Shown: piece after piece, positions 27,063 through 36,341 of the stretch | How the letters are laid out: each line of letters opens with the position of its first letter | Numbering within the stretch: the stretch's first letter is position 1 | Assembly (NCBI GenBank): GCA_025210515.1 | Contig: JAOARM010000040.1 | Coordinates: 62,001-126,000 of the forward strand | Direction of reading: 5' to 3' | Source of the DNA: Vallitalea sp. | GTDB taxonomy: Bacteria; Bacillota; Clostridia; Lachnospirales; Vallitaleaceae | DNA: 64,000 nt | Position numbers and translations under genes: made by a program | Notes under the pieces: generated by a model | Seen by the model: only the letters and a program-made list of their open reading frames with translations | Database searches by the model: none | Told to the model about the DNA's origin: nothing

Positions 27063-28139
27063 ATGGCAAATGAAGAAAATTTGAGTAAGTTTGAAGAAAA
27101 AATGAAAGCCTTAATCGAATTAGCAAGAAAACAAAAAAATATTCTTGAGTATAAAGAGATTGAAGCTCATTTCGGAGAACTTGTAAATGAAGCAGATAAA
27201 ATCGAAATAGTATATGATATATTAGAAAAGTCTGGTATTGATGTACTTGGATTAATTGAAGAAGAGGAAGAACCTGAAAAAGAATTAGATTTATCTCTAC
27301 CAGAAGGGCTTAATATTGATGACCCTGTAAGAATGTATTTAAAAGAAATTGGTAAAGTTCCACTTCTATCGGCTGAGGAAGAAGTAGATTTAGCTAGAAG
27401 AATGGAAGCAGGAGATCAAGAGGCTAAGAAAAAATTAGCAGAAGCAAACTTGAGATTGGTAGTAAGTATTGCGAAACGTTATGTAGGACGTGGTATGTTA
27501 TTTCTTGACCTTATTCAAGAGGGAAATCTAGGACTTATTAAAGCTGTTGAAAAATTTGACTATAGTAAAGGATATAAATTCAGTACTTATGCAACTTGGT
27601 GGATTAGACAAGCTATAACAAGAGCCATAGCCGATCAAGCTAGAACAATTCGTATTCCTGTTCATATGGTTGAAACTATTAATAAATTAATAAGAGTATC
27701 AAGACAGTTATTACAAGAATTAGGAAGAGAGCCTTCTCCAGAAGAAGTAGCAGAAGAATTAGATATGCCTGTTGATAAAGTAAGAGAAATATTGAAAATA
27801 TCTCAAGAACCAGTATCTCTTGAAACACCAATTGGTGAAGAAGAAGATAGTCATCTTGGGGACTTTATTCAAGATGAGAATGTACCTGTTCCTGCTGATG
27901 CTGCTGCATTTACATTATTAAAAGAACAATTAGTAGATGTTCTTGATACGCTAACAGATAGAGAACAGAGAGTTCTAAGATTAAGATTTGGTCTTGATGA
28001 TGGTAGAGCAAGAACACTAGAAGAAGTTGGAAAAGTATTTAATGTAACAAGGGAAAGAATTAGACAGATTGAAGCAAAAGCTTTGAGAAAGCTTAGACAT
28101 CCAAGCAGAAGTAGAAAACTAAAAGATTATTTAGAATAA
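27063..28139 (+). CDS. rpoD: Primary RNA polymerase sigma factor (RpoD/SigA)
   Basis: 358 residues. Short region 1.1, then region 1.2 ([17 protein letters not shown]), 2.1-2.4 ([20 protein letters not shown]… [15 protein letters not shown]), region 3 and region 4 ([34 protein letters not shown]). It directs housekeeping transcription, matching the many TTGACA/TATAAT promoters in this window. Downstream of dnaG, as in the classical macromolecular synthesis operon without rpsU. Confidence 0.98.
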   Translation: MANEENLSKFEEKMKALIELARKQKNILEYKEIEAHFGELVNEADKIEIVYDILEKSGIDVLGLIEEEEEPEKELDLSLPEGLNIDDPVRMYLKEIGKVPLLSAEEEVDLARRMEAGDQEAKKKLAEANLRLVVSIAKRYVGRGMLFLDLIQEGNLGLIKAVEKFDYSKGYKFSTYATWWIRQAITRAIADQARTIRIPVHMVETINKLIRVSRQLLQELGREPSPEEVAEELDMPVDKVREILKISQEPVSLETPIGEEEDSHLGDFIQDENVPVPADAAAFTLLKEQLVDVLDTLTDREQRVLRLRFGLDDGRARTLEEVGKVFNVTRERIRQIEAKALRKLRHPSRSRKLKDYLE

Positions 28140-28160
28140 AAATAAATAATAAATTATAAG

Positions 28161-28205
28161 GCTGTAGGATAATACATTAAGTATTATTTTGCAGCTATAT
28201 TTTTA
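28161..28205 (+). terminator. Hairpin between rpoD and trmK
   Basis: 15 consecutive pairs, 28161-28175 with 28181-28195 (three G-U), 5-nt loop, then tatattttt. Probably a terminator of the dnaG-rpoD transcript. Confidence 0.75.
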
Positions 28206-28217
28206 TAAGGAGGAATT

Positions 28218-28907
28218 ATGGAAATATCAAATAGATTAAGAGCAATAAGTGATCTGGTAGATAAAGGTGCCACAATAGCAGATATAGGAACTGATCATGG
28301 ATATATTCCAATATATTTGGCAAAAAACAATATAATTAAACATGCAATTGCATGTGATGTTAATAAAAAGCCACTTGATAAGGCAAATAAAAACATTAGA
28401 CAATATAATCTAAATAATTATATTGAGACAAGATTATCAGACGGATTAGATAAACTTAATGAAGATGAAGTAGACACAGTCATTATCGCTGGTATGGGTG
28501 GTTTATTGATTGATAAAATTCTTATGAAGAATGCAGATGTAGCAAAATCAATTAATAAGCTAATTTTATCACCTCATTCAGACATAGAAGTAGTTAGAAG
28601 AACAATTCATAAACTGAATTATAAAATAATAGAAGAAAAGTTAATAAAAGAAGATAATAAATATTACAATATAATATGTGCAGTTAAAGGAACTGAAAAA
28701 AAGTATGACAATAAATGCTATAAATATGGTAAAATATTGATAGAAAATAAATCAATGTTATTAAAAGAACAATTAGAAAAGAAAGAAGATAAACTATCAA
28801 AAGTAATAGAGGTTTTAATAAAACAAAATACAGATAATGCAAATATGAGGAAGAAAGAAATTCAACAAGAATTAGATCAGATAAGTGAGGTGTTAAAATG
28901 TCTATAA
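28218..28907 (+). CDS. trmK: tRNA (adenine22-N1)-methyltransferase TrmK
   Basis: 229 residues. The AdoMet-binding fold begins at ISNRLRAISDLVDKGATIAD with the motif ADIGTDHGYIPIYLAK, then ACDVNKKPLDKA and the family-specific IIAGMGGLLIDKIL. TrmK methylates A22 of tRNAs in Gram-positives. Downstream of rpoD as in Bacillus and overlapping the nif3-like gene by 10 bases, so the two are translationally coupled. Confidence 0.94.
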   Translation: MEISNRLRAISDLVDKGATIADIGTDHGYIPIYLAKNNIIKHAIACDVNKKPLDKANKNIRQYNLNNYIETRLSDGLDKLNEDEVDTVIIAGMGGLLIDKILMKNADVAKSINKLILSPHSDIEVVRRTIHKLNYKIIEEKLIKEDNKYYNIICAVKGTEKKYDNKCYKYGKILIENKSMLLKEQLEKKEDKLSKVIEVLIKQNTDNANMRKKEIQQELDQISEVLKCL

Positions 28908-29695
28908 AATTAAGCAGTATAATTGATAAACTAAACCAAATAGCTCCTAAAGAGTTAGCTGAAGCTTGGGATAATGTAGGATTATTAGTTGGCGATAAAG
29001 AAGCCAATATTAATAAAGTTTTAGTAGCACTTGATGCAACAGATCTTGTCATAGAAGAAGCAATAAGTAAAGATGTGGATTTAATAATTACACATCATCC
29101 AGTTATATTTAAAGGTATAAAACAAATAAACACACAATCAGTAGTAGGAAATAAAGTTATTAAATTAATTACTAATAATATATCTCTTTTTTCTGCTCAT
29201 ACTAATTTAGATTCTGCAAAGGAAGGTATATCTACAATTCTAGCAGATAGATTGCAATTAAAAGATTATAATGTGTTAGCACCATCTAATTGTACTAGTG
29301 AATGCAATTGTGGAATAGGTAGAATAGGTTATATTGATAAAATATTACTCAATGACTTGTGTAAATTTGTTAAATCTTCTTTTGGATTAAACAACATAAG
29401 AGTTGTAGGTGATTTGAATAAAATAATAACTAAAGTAGCAGTTAGCCCAGGAAGTTCTATGGAATACGCTGATATAGCATATAAACAAGGAGCAGATGTA
29501 TTTATTACAGGAGATATTAAATATCATGATGCACAAGATTATAAAGAGAAGGGCATGGCTCTAATTGATGCTGGACATTTTGGTACTGAACATATTATAG
29601 TTCAAGAACTTATAGAAAAACTACAAAAGTGGTTTGGAAACAATATAGAAATAATCAATGCAAAATCTGATGTTGATCCATTTATCATTGTATAA
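28898..29695 (+). CDS. Nif3-like dinuclear metal-centre protein
   Basis: 265 residues, the short (single-domain-pair) form. LAEAWDNVGLLVGD, the metal-binding ITHHPVIFKG, FSAHTNLDSAKEG, and the C-terminal FITGDIKYHDAQ plus DAGHFGTE give all expected ligands. Members form toroidal hexamers with two metal ions; suggested roles include GTP cyclohydrolase-like activity, but function is unsettled. Overlaps trmK, a conserved pairing (Bacillus yqfN-yqfO). Confidence 0.93.
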   Translation: MSIKLSSIIDKLNQIAPKELAEAWDNVGLLVGDKEANINKVLVALDATDLVIEEAISKDVDLIITHHPVIFKGIKQINTQSVVGNKVIKLITNNISLFSAHTNLDSAKEGISTILADRLQLKDYNVLAPSNCTSECNCGIGRIGYIDKILLNDLCKFVKSSFGLNNIRVVGDLNKIITKVAVSPGSSMEYADIAYKQGADVFITGDIKYHDAQDYKEKGMALIDAGHFGTEHIIVQELIEKLQKWFGNNIEIINAKSDVDPFIIV

Positions 29696-29796
29696 TATTT
29701 CGTATTTAACAGTGGCAATTTAACTATGTTGATATTTATATATATGCCAATGTTAATTGTACATATAAAAAAATCTTAGTGAAATGGGGTATTGAA

Positions 29797-31461
29797 ATGA
29801 GTAAATTAATAGAAGTAATATTTCCAGATGGAAGAAAAGAAAATATACCACAGGGTATATCATTATTAGAACTTAGCAAAAGATACGAAAATGAATTCAT
29901 AGCACCCATTGTTCTTGCAGTTGTTAATGGTAAGTTAAAAGAATTAAGAAGCCATGTAACGGAGAATTGTAAATTAGAGTTTTTAGATATTACGAATAGA
30001 GATGGTTATAGAACATATCTAAGAAGTATTTCATTTTTAATGTTAAAAGCTACTCATGATATATTAGGAAAAAACGATAAAATTAAAGTAGTTATTCATC
30101 ATTCTCTTAGTAAAGGATTCTATTGTGAATTAAAAGGATATAAAGTTACAGAAGAGTTACTTAGTAAAATAAAAAAACAAATGGATGAATTAGTAAATAG
30201 AGATATACTAATAGAAAAAAGAACAGTAAGCTTAGATAAGGCAGTAAAAATCTTTAAAGATAATTTTATGGAAGATAAAGTAAGGTTGTTTAACTACAGA
30301 AGAGTTTCTAATGTTAACTTATATAAAATAGAAGATTTTGAAGACTACTTCTATGGTTATATGGTTCCAAGTACAGGATGCCTTAGTAATTATGATTTAG
30401 TAAAATATGAAAATGGATTTATATTGCAATTCCAAAGTAGAAATAGTCCTTCAGAAATAGCACCATTTATTAAACAACCAAAGTTATTCCAGACATTAAA
30501 AGAGTCCTCTGATTGGGGAGAGATAATGGATGTAAAAACTGTAGGTGCTCTTAATAATAAAATAGCAGAAGGTAATATAAGCGACCTTATATTAGTTGCA
30601 GAAGCATTACAAGAAAAGAAAATCGCAGCTATTGCAGATACTATTATGAAAGATGTAAATAATAAAAGAATTATATTTATAGCAGGACCTTCATCATCTG
30701 GAAAAACTACTTTTGCACATAGATTGTCCATACAACTAAAAGTTCATGGTTTAAAACCACATCCAATATCAGTAGATAATTATTTTGTTAATAGAGAATT
30801 AACACCGAAAGATGAAGATGGAAATTACAACTTTGAATGCTTAGAAGCTCTTGATGTGAAGCAATTTAACGAAGATATGACTAAGCTACTAGACGGTGAA
30901 GAAGTTAATATGCCAGAGTTTAATTTCAAAATAGGAAGAAGAGAATATAATGGAAAAACATTGAAACTAGAAGAAAATGATATTCTAGTAGTTGAAGGTA
31001 TACATTGTCTTAATGATAAATTATCTATAGGTATACCTAAACAAAACATGTTTAAAATATATATAAGTGCTCTTACACAACTTAATATTGATGACCATAA
31101 CAGAATACCTACAACAGATGCAAGACTTCTTAGAAGAATAGTTAGAGATAATACTTACAGAGGTGCTAATGCAGAAAAAACTATTAGTATGTGGCCATCT
31201 GTCAGAAAAGGAGAGGAACTATACATATTCCCTTATCAAGAAAAAGCAGATGTAATGTTTAATTCAGCTCTTGTATATGAGTTAGCAGTACTTAAGCAAT
31301 ATGCAGAACCATTGTTATTTAGCATTCCTAGAGATAAACCAGAATATATTGAGGCTAAGAGACTCATTAAATTTTTGGATTATTTCTTAGGAGTTAGTAG
31401 TGAAAAAATACCTAATAATTCATTAATAAGAGAATTTGTTGGAGGAAGTTATTTTAGATAG
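29797..31461 (+). CDS. TGS-domain nucleoside kinase (uridine kinase-like)
   Basis: 554 residues from ATG 29797 (weak SD tgggg at 29785-29789; a GTG 18 bases upstream is the longer option). An N-terminal TGS-like domain (EVIFPDGRKENIPQGISLLE) and a ThrRS-like second domain precede a P-loop kinase domain with GPSSSGKTTFAHRL (Walker A) and VVEGIHCLND. Clostridial and Thermotoga proteins of this architecture are annotated as uridine/nucleoside kinases. It phosphorylates nucleosides in salvage by inference. A strong terminator follows. Confidence 0.88.
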   Translation: MSKLIEVIFPDGRKENIPQGISLLELSKRYENEFIAPIVLAVVNGKLKELRSHVTENCKLEFLDITNRDGYRTYLRSISFLMLKATHDILGKNDKIKVVIHHSLSKGFYCELKGYKVTEELLSKIKKQMDELVNRDILIEKRTVSLDKAVKIFKDNFMEDKVRLFNYRRVSNVNLYKIEDFEDYFYGYMVPSTGCLSNYDLVKYENGFILQFQSRNSPSEIAPFIKQPKLFQTLKESSDWGEIMDVKTVGALNNKIAEGNISDLILVAEALQEKKIAAIADTIMKDVNNKRIIFIAGPSSSGKTTFAHRLSIQLKVHGLKPHPISVDNYFVNRELTPKDEDGNYNFECLEALDVKQFNEDMTKLLDGEEVNMPEFNFKIGRREYNGKTLKLEENDILVVEGIHCLNDKLSIGIPKQNMFKIYISALTQLNIDDHNRIPTTDARLLRRIVRDNTYRGANAEKTISMWPSVRKGEELYIFPYQEKADVMFNSALVYELAVLKQYAEPLLFSIPRDKPEYIEAKRLIKFLDYFLGVSSEKIPNNSLIREFVGGSYFR

Positions 31462-31475
31462 CTTAGATTAAAATA

Positions 31476-31508
31476 GGGGGTGTCTTATTATAAGACACCC
31501 CCATAATT
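31476..31508. terminator. Bidirectional terminator
   Basis: Perfect 12-bp stem gggggtgtctta (31476-31487)/taagacaccccc (31491-31502) between the convergent nucleoside kinase and histidine kinase genes. Confidence 0.9.
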
Positions 31509-31520
31509 TTTAGTAAATAT

Positions 31521-32969
31521 TTATGAAGATGGAAGTGTTACAATTATTTCACTACCTTGTTCTAATTTACTACGCACTTTAATAGTTCCATTATGACCTA
31601 ATATGATTATTTTGGCAATAGATAATCCAAGTCCATGACCACCTGTTTGCCTAGTTCTTGATTTATCAGAACGATAAAAACGATTAAAAATATTGCCTAA
31701 ATCATCTTTACTAATACCTATACCAGTATCTTTTATAGACATATATATATATTTATTAGATTTATAGGCTTTTAATGTAATTTTGCCAGATGGGGGAGTG
31801 TATTTAATGGCGTTATCAACAAAAATTCTAATTGCCTGTTTTAGTCTATTACGATCTCCATATATAAATATATCAGGTTCAATTTCATGAGCAATAATAT
31901 GTTTTTTGTCAATTATACCAGTTTCTTTAATAACTTCATTTAGCAGCTGATCAAGATAAAAGTTTTCTTTGTTATATTTTAGAGTTTGGTTATCATGCCT
32001 TGCTAGAAATAGTAAGTTTTCAACTAAATCTTTCATGTTCTCAGCTTCATTTTTAATTGCTTCTATAGATTCATCAAGAACTTCTTCATCTTTTTTGCCC
32101 CATCTTTGTAACATGCTTGCATAACCATGAATAATTGAAATAGGTGTGCGAAGTTCATGAGAAACGTCGGAAACAAATCTTTTTTGTTTTGTATAATCAA
32201 TATTAATATTATCAAGCATTCTGTTTAAAGTAAAAGCTAAATCTTTTAACTCGTATTTTGCTTCATTTACATTTAGTCTAGCATCAAGATTAAGAATAGT
32301 AATCTCTTCGGCTGTTTTTGTCATAGTATAAATAGGTTTTAATACTTTTTTGCTTTTTAAAGAACCAATAATCCAGATGATAATAAGTCCAAATATCTGA
32401 CTTATCACTACTAAACCAGCTATAATTGATGATTGTAATATGAAATTATCTAAGTTAAAATAGTAACATAACTTATAATAATGGTTATTAAATAACAAAA
32501 TGCTCTTATAAGGGATTTTGTTATGTTTCTTAACAAAACCTACGAATTCAAAGGCTGAATAAGGATATGGTTCATATATATTATGTTTGCTATCGGTATA
32601 TATAAGTGTATCATCTAGATTTACAATAAAAATTTCAGCATCTCTATAAAAAGCTATCTTATTAAGTGTACTATACAATTCCTCGTTTGTATTACATTCT
32701 TTTAATATCTCTTTATCTCTATAGGTTTTATTTGGAATAACTAGTTCATATTGAAGATAGAAATACCCACTTACAACAATAAGTAATGTAAATATACAGC
32801 TAATAATATATAGTATAATATAGTTAAATGTAATTTTCCTCTTAATAGAAAATCTAAGTTTTTTTATATGAAAAGAAAATAATTTAATAAAAAATTTCAA
32901 TGTAGTATAAGGAAGCTTTATTATATTGAATATAAATTTAGTTAATTGCTTAAAAGCATTTTTAATCAT
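31521..32969 (-). CDS. Membrane sensor histidine kinase
   Basis: 482 residues. A basic N-terminal region, transmembrane helix 1 about 49-70, an extracellular sensor of about 100 residues, helix 2 about 175-200, HAMP, HisKA with the phospho-acceptor VSHELRTPISII, and a HATPase domain with N-box VDNAIKYTPP and GTGIS/GLGLSIAKII boxes. It partners with the response regulator, whose gene it overlaps by 8 bases. The signal is unknown; no regulated transporter gene is adjacent. Confidence 0.95.
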   Translation of the reverse strand: MIKNAFKQLTKFIFNIIKLPYTTLKFFIKLFSFHIKKLRFSIKRKITFNYIILYIISCIFTLLIVVSGYFYLQYELVIPNKTYRDKEILKECNTNEELYSTLNKIAFYRDAEIFIVNLDDTLIYTDSKHNIYEPYPYSAFEFVGFVKKHNKIPYKSILLFNNHYYKLCYYFNLDNFILQSSIIAGLVVISQIFGLIIIWIIGSLKSKKVLKPIYTMTKTAEEITILNLDARLNVNEAKYELKDLAFTLNRMLDNINIDYTKQKRFVSDVSHELRTPISIIHGYASMLQRWGKKDEEVLDESIEAIKNEAENMKDLVENLLFLARHDNQTLKYNKENFYLDQLLNEVIKETGIIDKKHIIAHEIEPDIFIYGDRNRLKQAIRIFVDNAIKYTPPSGKITLKAYKSNKYIYMSIKDTGIGISKDDLGNIFNRFYRSDKSRTRQTGGHGLGLSIAKIIILGHNGTIKVRSKLEQGSEIIVTLPSS

Positions 32970-33645
32970 CTTTTATCACATAGCCTACCCCTCTTACAGT
33001 ATGAATCATATTCAAACTATATTTTTGGTCTATTTTTCCACGTAGATATCTTATATATACATCAATTATATTAGTGTCACCATAATATTCAAAGCCCCAA
33101 ACTTTTTCTAATATAGTTTCTCTGCTTAGAACAATATTTCTATTTTCTAGTAAATAAACTAGAAGTTCAAATTCTTTCTTAGTTAGTATTATTTCATCAT
33201 CATTAATTAATACTTGACGCTTGTTCTTGTCAAGAATTAAGTTATTAAAAATAAGCTCAGAGTTAGATGCTTCTTTTTTAGTTACTTCTCGCTTTAGTGC
33301 TACTCTTATTCTGGCAAGTAATTCTTCTATTGCAAATGGTTTAGTTAAATAATCATCTGCTCCCATATCAAGCCCCATCACTTTATCAGAAACATCATCT
33401 TTGGCTGTTAACATTATTATAGGAACATTTGATGAATTACGGATTCTTCTACATACTTCTATGCCACTTAGGATAGGAAGCATTAAATCAAGGATAATCA
33501 AATCAATTTCTGGATTTAGACCTTTTTCTAGCCCTTCTCTGCCGTTGGATGCTATCTCAACTTCATAACCTTCGTATTTTAATTCCAGTTCAAGAAATCT
33601 TGCGATTTTTGATTCGTCTTCTACTATTAGTATTTTGTGTGCCAT
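32962..33645 (-). CDS. OmpR-family response regulator
   Basis: 227 residues. Receiver domain with acidic pocket ED (9-10), phospho-acceptor D53 (LIILDLMLP), and MLTAKDD; C-terminal winged-helix domain with LTKKEFELLVYLLENRN and VRGVGYVI. A DNA-binding regulator controlled by the downstream kinase. Its start follows the UBA-like membrane gene by 13 bp, so the three genes form one operon. Confidence 0.96.
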   Translation of the reverse strand: MAHKILIVEDESKIARFLELELKYEGYEVEIASNGREGLEKGLNPEIDLIILDLMLPILSGIEVCRRIRNSSNVPIIMLTAKDDVSDKVMGLDMGADDYLTKPFAIEELLARIRVALKREVTKKEASNSELIFNNLILDKNKRQVLINDDEIILTKKEFELLVYLLENRNIVLSRETILEKVWGFEYYGDTNIIDVYIRYLRGKIDQKYSLNMIHTVRGVGYVIKDD

Positions 33646-33658
33646 TTCAAATCACCTC

Positions 33659-34150
33659 TTAATTTTCTACAACTATTTCATTATATTCATCTTCTTCAAT
33701 TACATCTAATGTACTAATTATATCATCCATATTATCAGTTTTATTATTAGAGAAAACAGTGTTTTTCTCACTTGACTCGTGTGAAGAGTTATTTTTTTCA
33801 ATAGTAGCTTTGCAGTCAGTTAATATAATTAGAAGCATTACTAATAAAAACTCTGGATAACCAAAACCTGCATTACTAAAGATTAATAAAAATATTATTA
33901 TTAAAACAATTGGAAGGTTGATTAGTATTTCTTTATTTCTAGTAATAATTAGTTTGTATCTAAATATATCTCCAAATGCTGTTTTCAATTTATTATATAT
34001 TTTTCTGAATTTTGAGTGTTTCTTTTTCTGTAAGTACGCTATAGCTTTATTAACGTCACCATTACTTTTAATAAGTGCTTTTTCTGCTTCAGCATAACTG
34101 GTGTTTATTGATTGTAAAATAAGTTCAATATCATTTTCTTTAATAACCAT
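33659..34150 (-). CDS. UBA-like/DUF4342-type membrane protein
   Basis: 163 residues. Residues 5-42 look like a UBA/TS-N helical domain (IELILQSINTSYAEAEKALI, SNGDVNKAIAYLQ). A basic linker, then one long or two short hydrophobic segments (NLPIVLIIIFLLIFSNAGFG and EFLLVMLLIILT) and an acidic, Ser/Asn-rich tail. This matches DUF4342-type proteins as I know them. Excellent SD (taaggaggt). First gene of the two-component operon, so a role in signal input or membrane sensing is possible but unproven. Confidence 0.68.
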   Translation of the reverse strand: MVIKENDIELILQSINTSYAEAEKALIKSNGDVNKAIAYLQKKKHSKFRKIYNKLKTAFGDIFRYKLIITRNKEILINLPIVLIIIFLLIFSNAGFGYPEFLLVMLLIILTDCKATIEKNNSSHESSEKNTVFSNNKTDNMDDIISTLDVIEEDEYNEIVVEN

Positions 34151-34329
34151 ATTATACCTCCTTAATTAGTTAATAAATACAGTATAGAAAATAATTATTA
34201 TTTTTTATTAAGTATAATATTAAAATTTAATTAATTCAACTTAGTTTTATATTAATCTAATTAGTAATTTGACATTTTAATAAGAATTATAATATAAGAT
34301 AATAAGGGTTAAAAGCCAAAATTACTTAT

Positions 34330-34358
34330 TTGACAAATATTTATTTTAATGATATTAT
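34330..34358 (+). promoter_or_regulatory. Promoter of RNase P RNA
   Basis: TTGACA (34330-34335), 17-nt spacer, TATTAT (34353-34358); start site predicted near 34365, right at the 5' end of rnpB. Confidence 0.85.
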
Positions 34359-34369
34359 ATCAATCTAAA

Positions 34370-34717
34370 TGAGTAAGCTAAATGGTCGCGCATATAAATG
34401 CTGAAAGGCTGTATGTGAGGAAAGTCCGAGCTCCATAGGGTAGGATGCCAGATAACGTCTGGTGGAGGCGACTCCAAGGAAAGTGCAACAGAAATAAACC
34501 GCCAAGTTTCTTGGTAAGGATGGAAAGGCGAGGTAAGAGCTCACCGCCCTGTTGGCGACAATAGGGGCACATGTAAACCCCATCTGGAGCAAAACCGCAT
34601 AGAAGAGCACATAGTGGTGACCCGCCACGCTCTTGGGTAGGTTGCTAGAGCTTACTGGTGACAGTAAGTCGAGATAGATGACCATTCATGACAGAACTCG
34701 GCTCATCGGCTTGCTCA
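34370..34717 (+). ncRNA. rnpB: RNase P RNA
   Basis: About 348 nt, the catalytic RNA that trims tRNA 5' leaders. P1 is formed by tgagtaagc (34370-34378) and gcttgctca (34709-34717). Universally conserved stretches are present: gaggaaagtccgagctc, gtgcaacagaaa, the aaccccat segment and acagaactcggct near the 3' end. The overall organisation fits bacterial type A. Own promoter and terminator. Confidence 0.97.
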
Positions 34718-35040
34718 TTATAATTGAACAATTAGATACGTTAAATAAAATCATTAAGAAATAGACACTCTAGGTTAATTATTAACTGAGAGTGTTTTTT
34801 TGCTTTATAAAAAAGCTGTATAAGAGATATACACAAGTAACCCAAACCGTTAAAAGTATAAAAATACAGAAATAAATAGAGATTTAGTTTAGTAAAATTA
34901 AATTTTAAAATTTTTTGTAATAAATTCCAAATATATCTAACTAACTAGTAATATAATCTTAGTGAATATTAATAATGAAATTACTAAAAATAATTAAGAT
35001 AGGTTAATTTTATTGAAGATGAAAGGAGTTTATTAACATA
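34718..35040 (+). other. Gap between rnpB and the Gfo/Idh gene
   Basis: 323 bp without a gene. It holds the rnpB terminator (34765-34802) and the SD gaaaggag just before the next gene. The remainder is AT-rich and must contain that gene's promoter, but no single best match stood out. Confidence 0.5.
34765..34802 (+). terminator. Terminator of rnpB
   Basis: Stem acactct…agagtgt (34765-34771/34789-34795) extended by ggttaat/attaact, followed by seven T. Confidence 0.88.
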
Positions 35041-36123
35041 ATGAGGACAGTTAGAATGGCAGTTATAGGTACAGGAATGGCTTGGGATAGATTACATCTA
35101 CCAGCAATACAAGAATTAGGTAATAAATATCAGGTTGTTGCTATGGCAAATCCAACACAAGAAAAATTAGTACAAGCAGCAGATAAAATAGGACTTAGTC
35201 ATGATAATATCTATAATGATTATCATGAAATGCTAAATAGAAATGATATTGACGTAGTTAATGTAGTAGTACCAATTAGCCTTAACTATGAAATATCAAA
35301 AGATGTAATAAAAGCAGGAAAAAATCTTATATGTGAAAAACCACTTGCTCCAAATATGGAACAAGCTACTTTGTTTGTCAAACTTCAAAAAGAAAAAAAT
35401 GTGAAAGTAATGATTGCTGAGAATTTCAGATATAATGAAGAAAATAACATTATTAAGAACTTAGTAAGTGAAAATAGAATAGGAGATATTCTATATTTTA
35501 TTAAAAATAATGTAACAGATTTTGATAAAGATAAGATAGGGGATACGTTTGCGGCAAAAGAATGGAGACAACATCCAGATTTCAAAGGTGGAATGATACT
35601 TGATGCAGGAGTTCATGATATAGCAGGAATTAGATATATATTCGGAGATGTAGATAAAGTATCTGCATTTGGAAGTCCTGTAAGTCACGAATATTCTCCA
35701 TATAATAATATTAATTGCAACTTATTGTTTAAGTCAGGTGTGATAGGTCACTACGTTTATTGTTGTAAAGGTAAAGAGCCACAAAAACCAGCAATAGGCT
35801 TTAGAATAATAGGTACAAAAGGTATGATTTATTTAGAAGAGAAAACATGTGGTATAATTAATGTTTTTTATAATGATGGTAATCACGAAACAATTAATTA
35901 TATACCTAAAAGAGGCTTTTTCAATGAATTTGCTAACTTCTATGAAACATTAGTTAATAACCAAAAAATACATGTAACACCTCTTGTTGAATTTGGTGAC
36001 ACGAAACTTATATTTGCTTTATTAGAATCAGCTGAGAAGAAACAAGTTGTAACTATAGATGAAGGATATAAATTCGTTACACAAGTTCAATCAAATATTA
36101 ATAAATTAATCAATAAAATATAA
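35041..36123 (+). CDS. Gfo/Idh/MocA family oxidoreductase
   Basis: 360 residues. N-terminal NAD(P) Rossmann fold (MAVIGTGMAWDRLHLPAI), the family motif LICEKPLAPN with the EKP lysine, and the substrate domain with GGMILDAGVHDIAGIRYIFG containing the catalytic-type Asp and His. Substrates are usually sugars or cyclitols; this one is unknown. SD gaaaggag upstream. Neighbour to another dehydrogenase gene on the same strand, with a structured gap between. Confidence 0.9.
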   Translation: MRTVRMAVIGTGMAWDRLHLPAIQELGNKYQVVAMANPTQEKLVQAADKIGLSHDNIYNDYHEMLNRNDIDVVNVVVPISLNYEISKDVIKAGKNLICEKPLAPNMEQATLFVKLQKEKNVKVMIAENFRYNEENNIIKNLVSENRIGDILYFIKNNVTDFDKDKIGDTFAAKEWRQHPDFKGGMILDAGVHDIAGIRYIFGDVDKVSAFGSPVSHEYSPYNNINCNLLFKSGVIGHYVYCCKGKEPQKPAIGFRIIGTKGMIYLEEKTCGIINVFYNDGNHETINYIPKRGFFNEFANFYETLVNNQKIHVTPLVEFGDTKLIFALLESAEKKQVVTIDEGYKFVTQVQSNINKLINKI

Positions 36124-36137
36124 GGATATATACAACA

Positions 36138-36222
36138 AACTATCTCATATTATTTTTTCTGTATTACTAAAGAGTTCATTAAGTTTATTCTCATGATACA
36201 GTAAACATATCATGAGATAGTT
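36138..36222 (+). repeat. Overlapping inverted repeats
   Basis: aactatctcat (36138-36148) can pair with atgagatagtt (36212-36222), while ctcatgata (36190-36198) pairs with tatcatgag (36208-36216). The two helices share bases 36212-36216 and so exclude each other. No T-run follows, so this is not an ordinary terminator. Confidence 0.5.
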
Positions 36223-36341
36223 CATTATTATGGAAGATTTTGAAATTAATGTTTTATAATACCTTATAATAATGCTATAATAACTTTATACATATGAGAA
36301 TGCTAGTTAAGTTGAATAATGATTAAGAGGGGGATTATAGT

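Noticed and set aside
34365-34685. Minus-strand open frames across the RNase P RNA
   Set aside because: The region is a clear rnpB with promoter, P1 helix and terminator; the frames have no family likeness and simply avoid stops in structured RNA.
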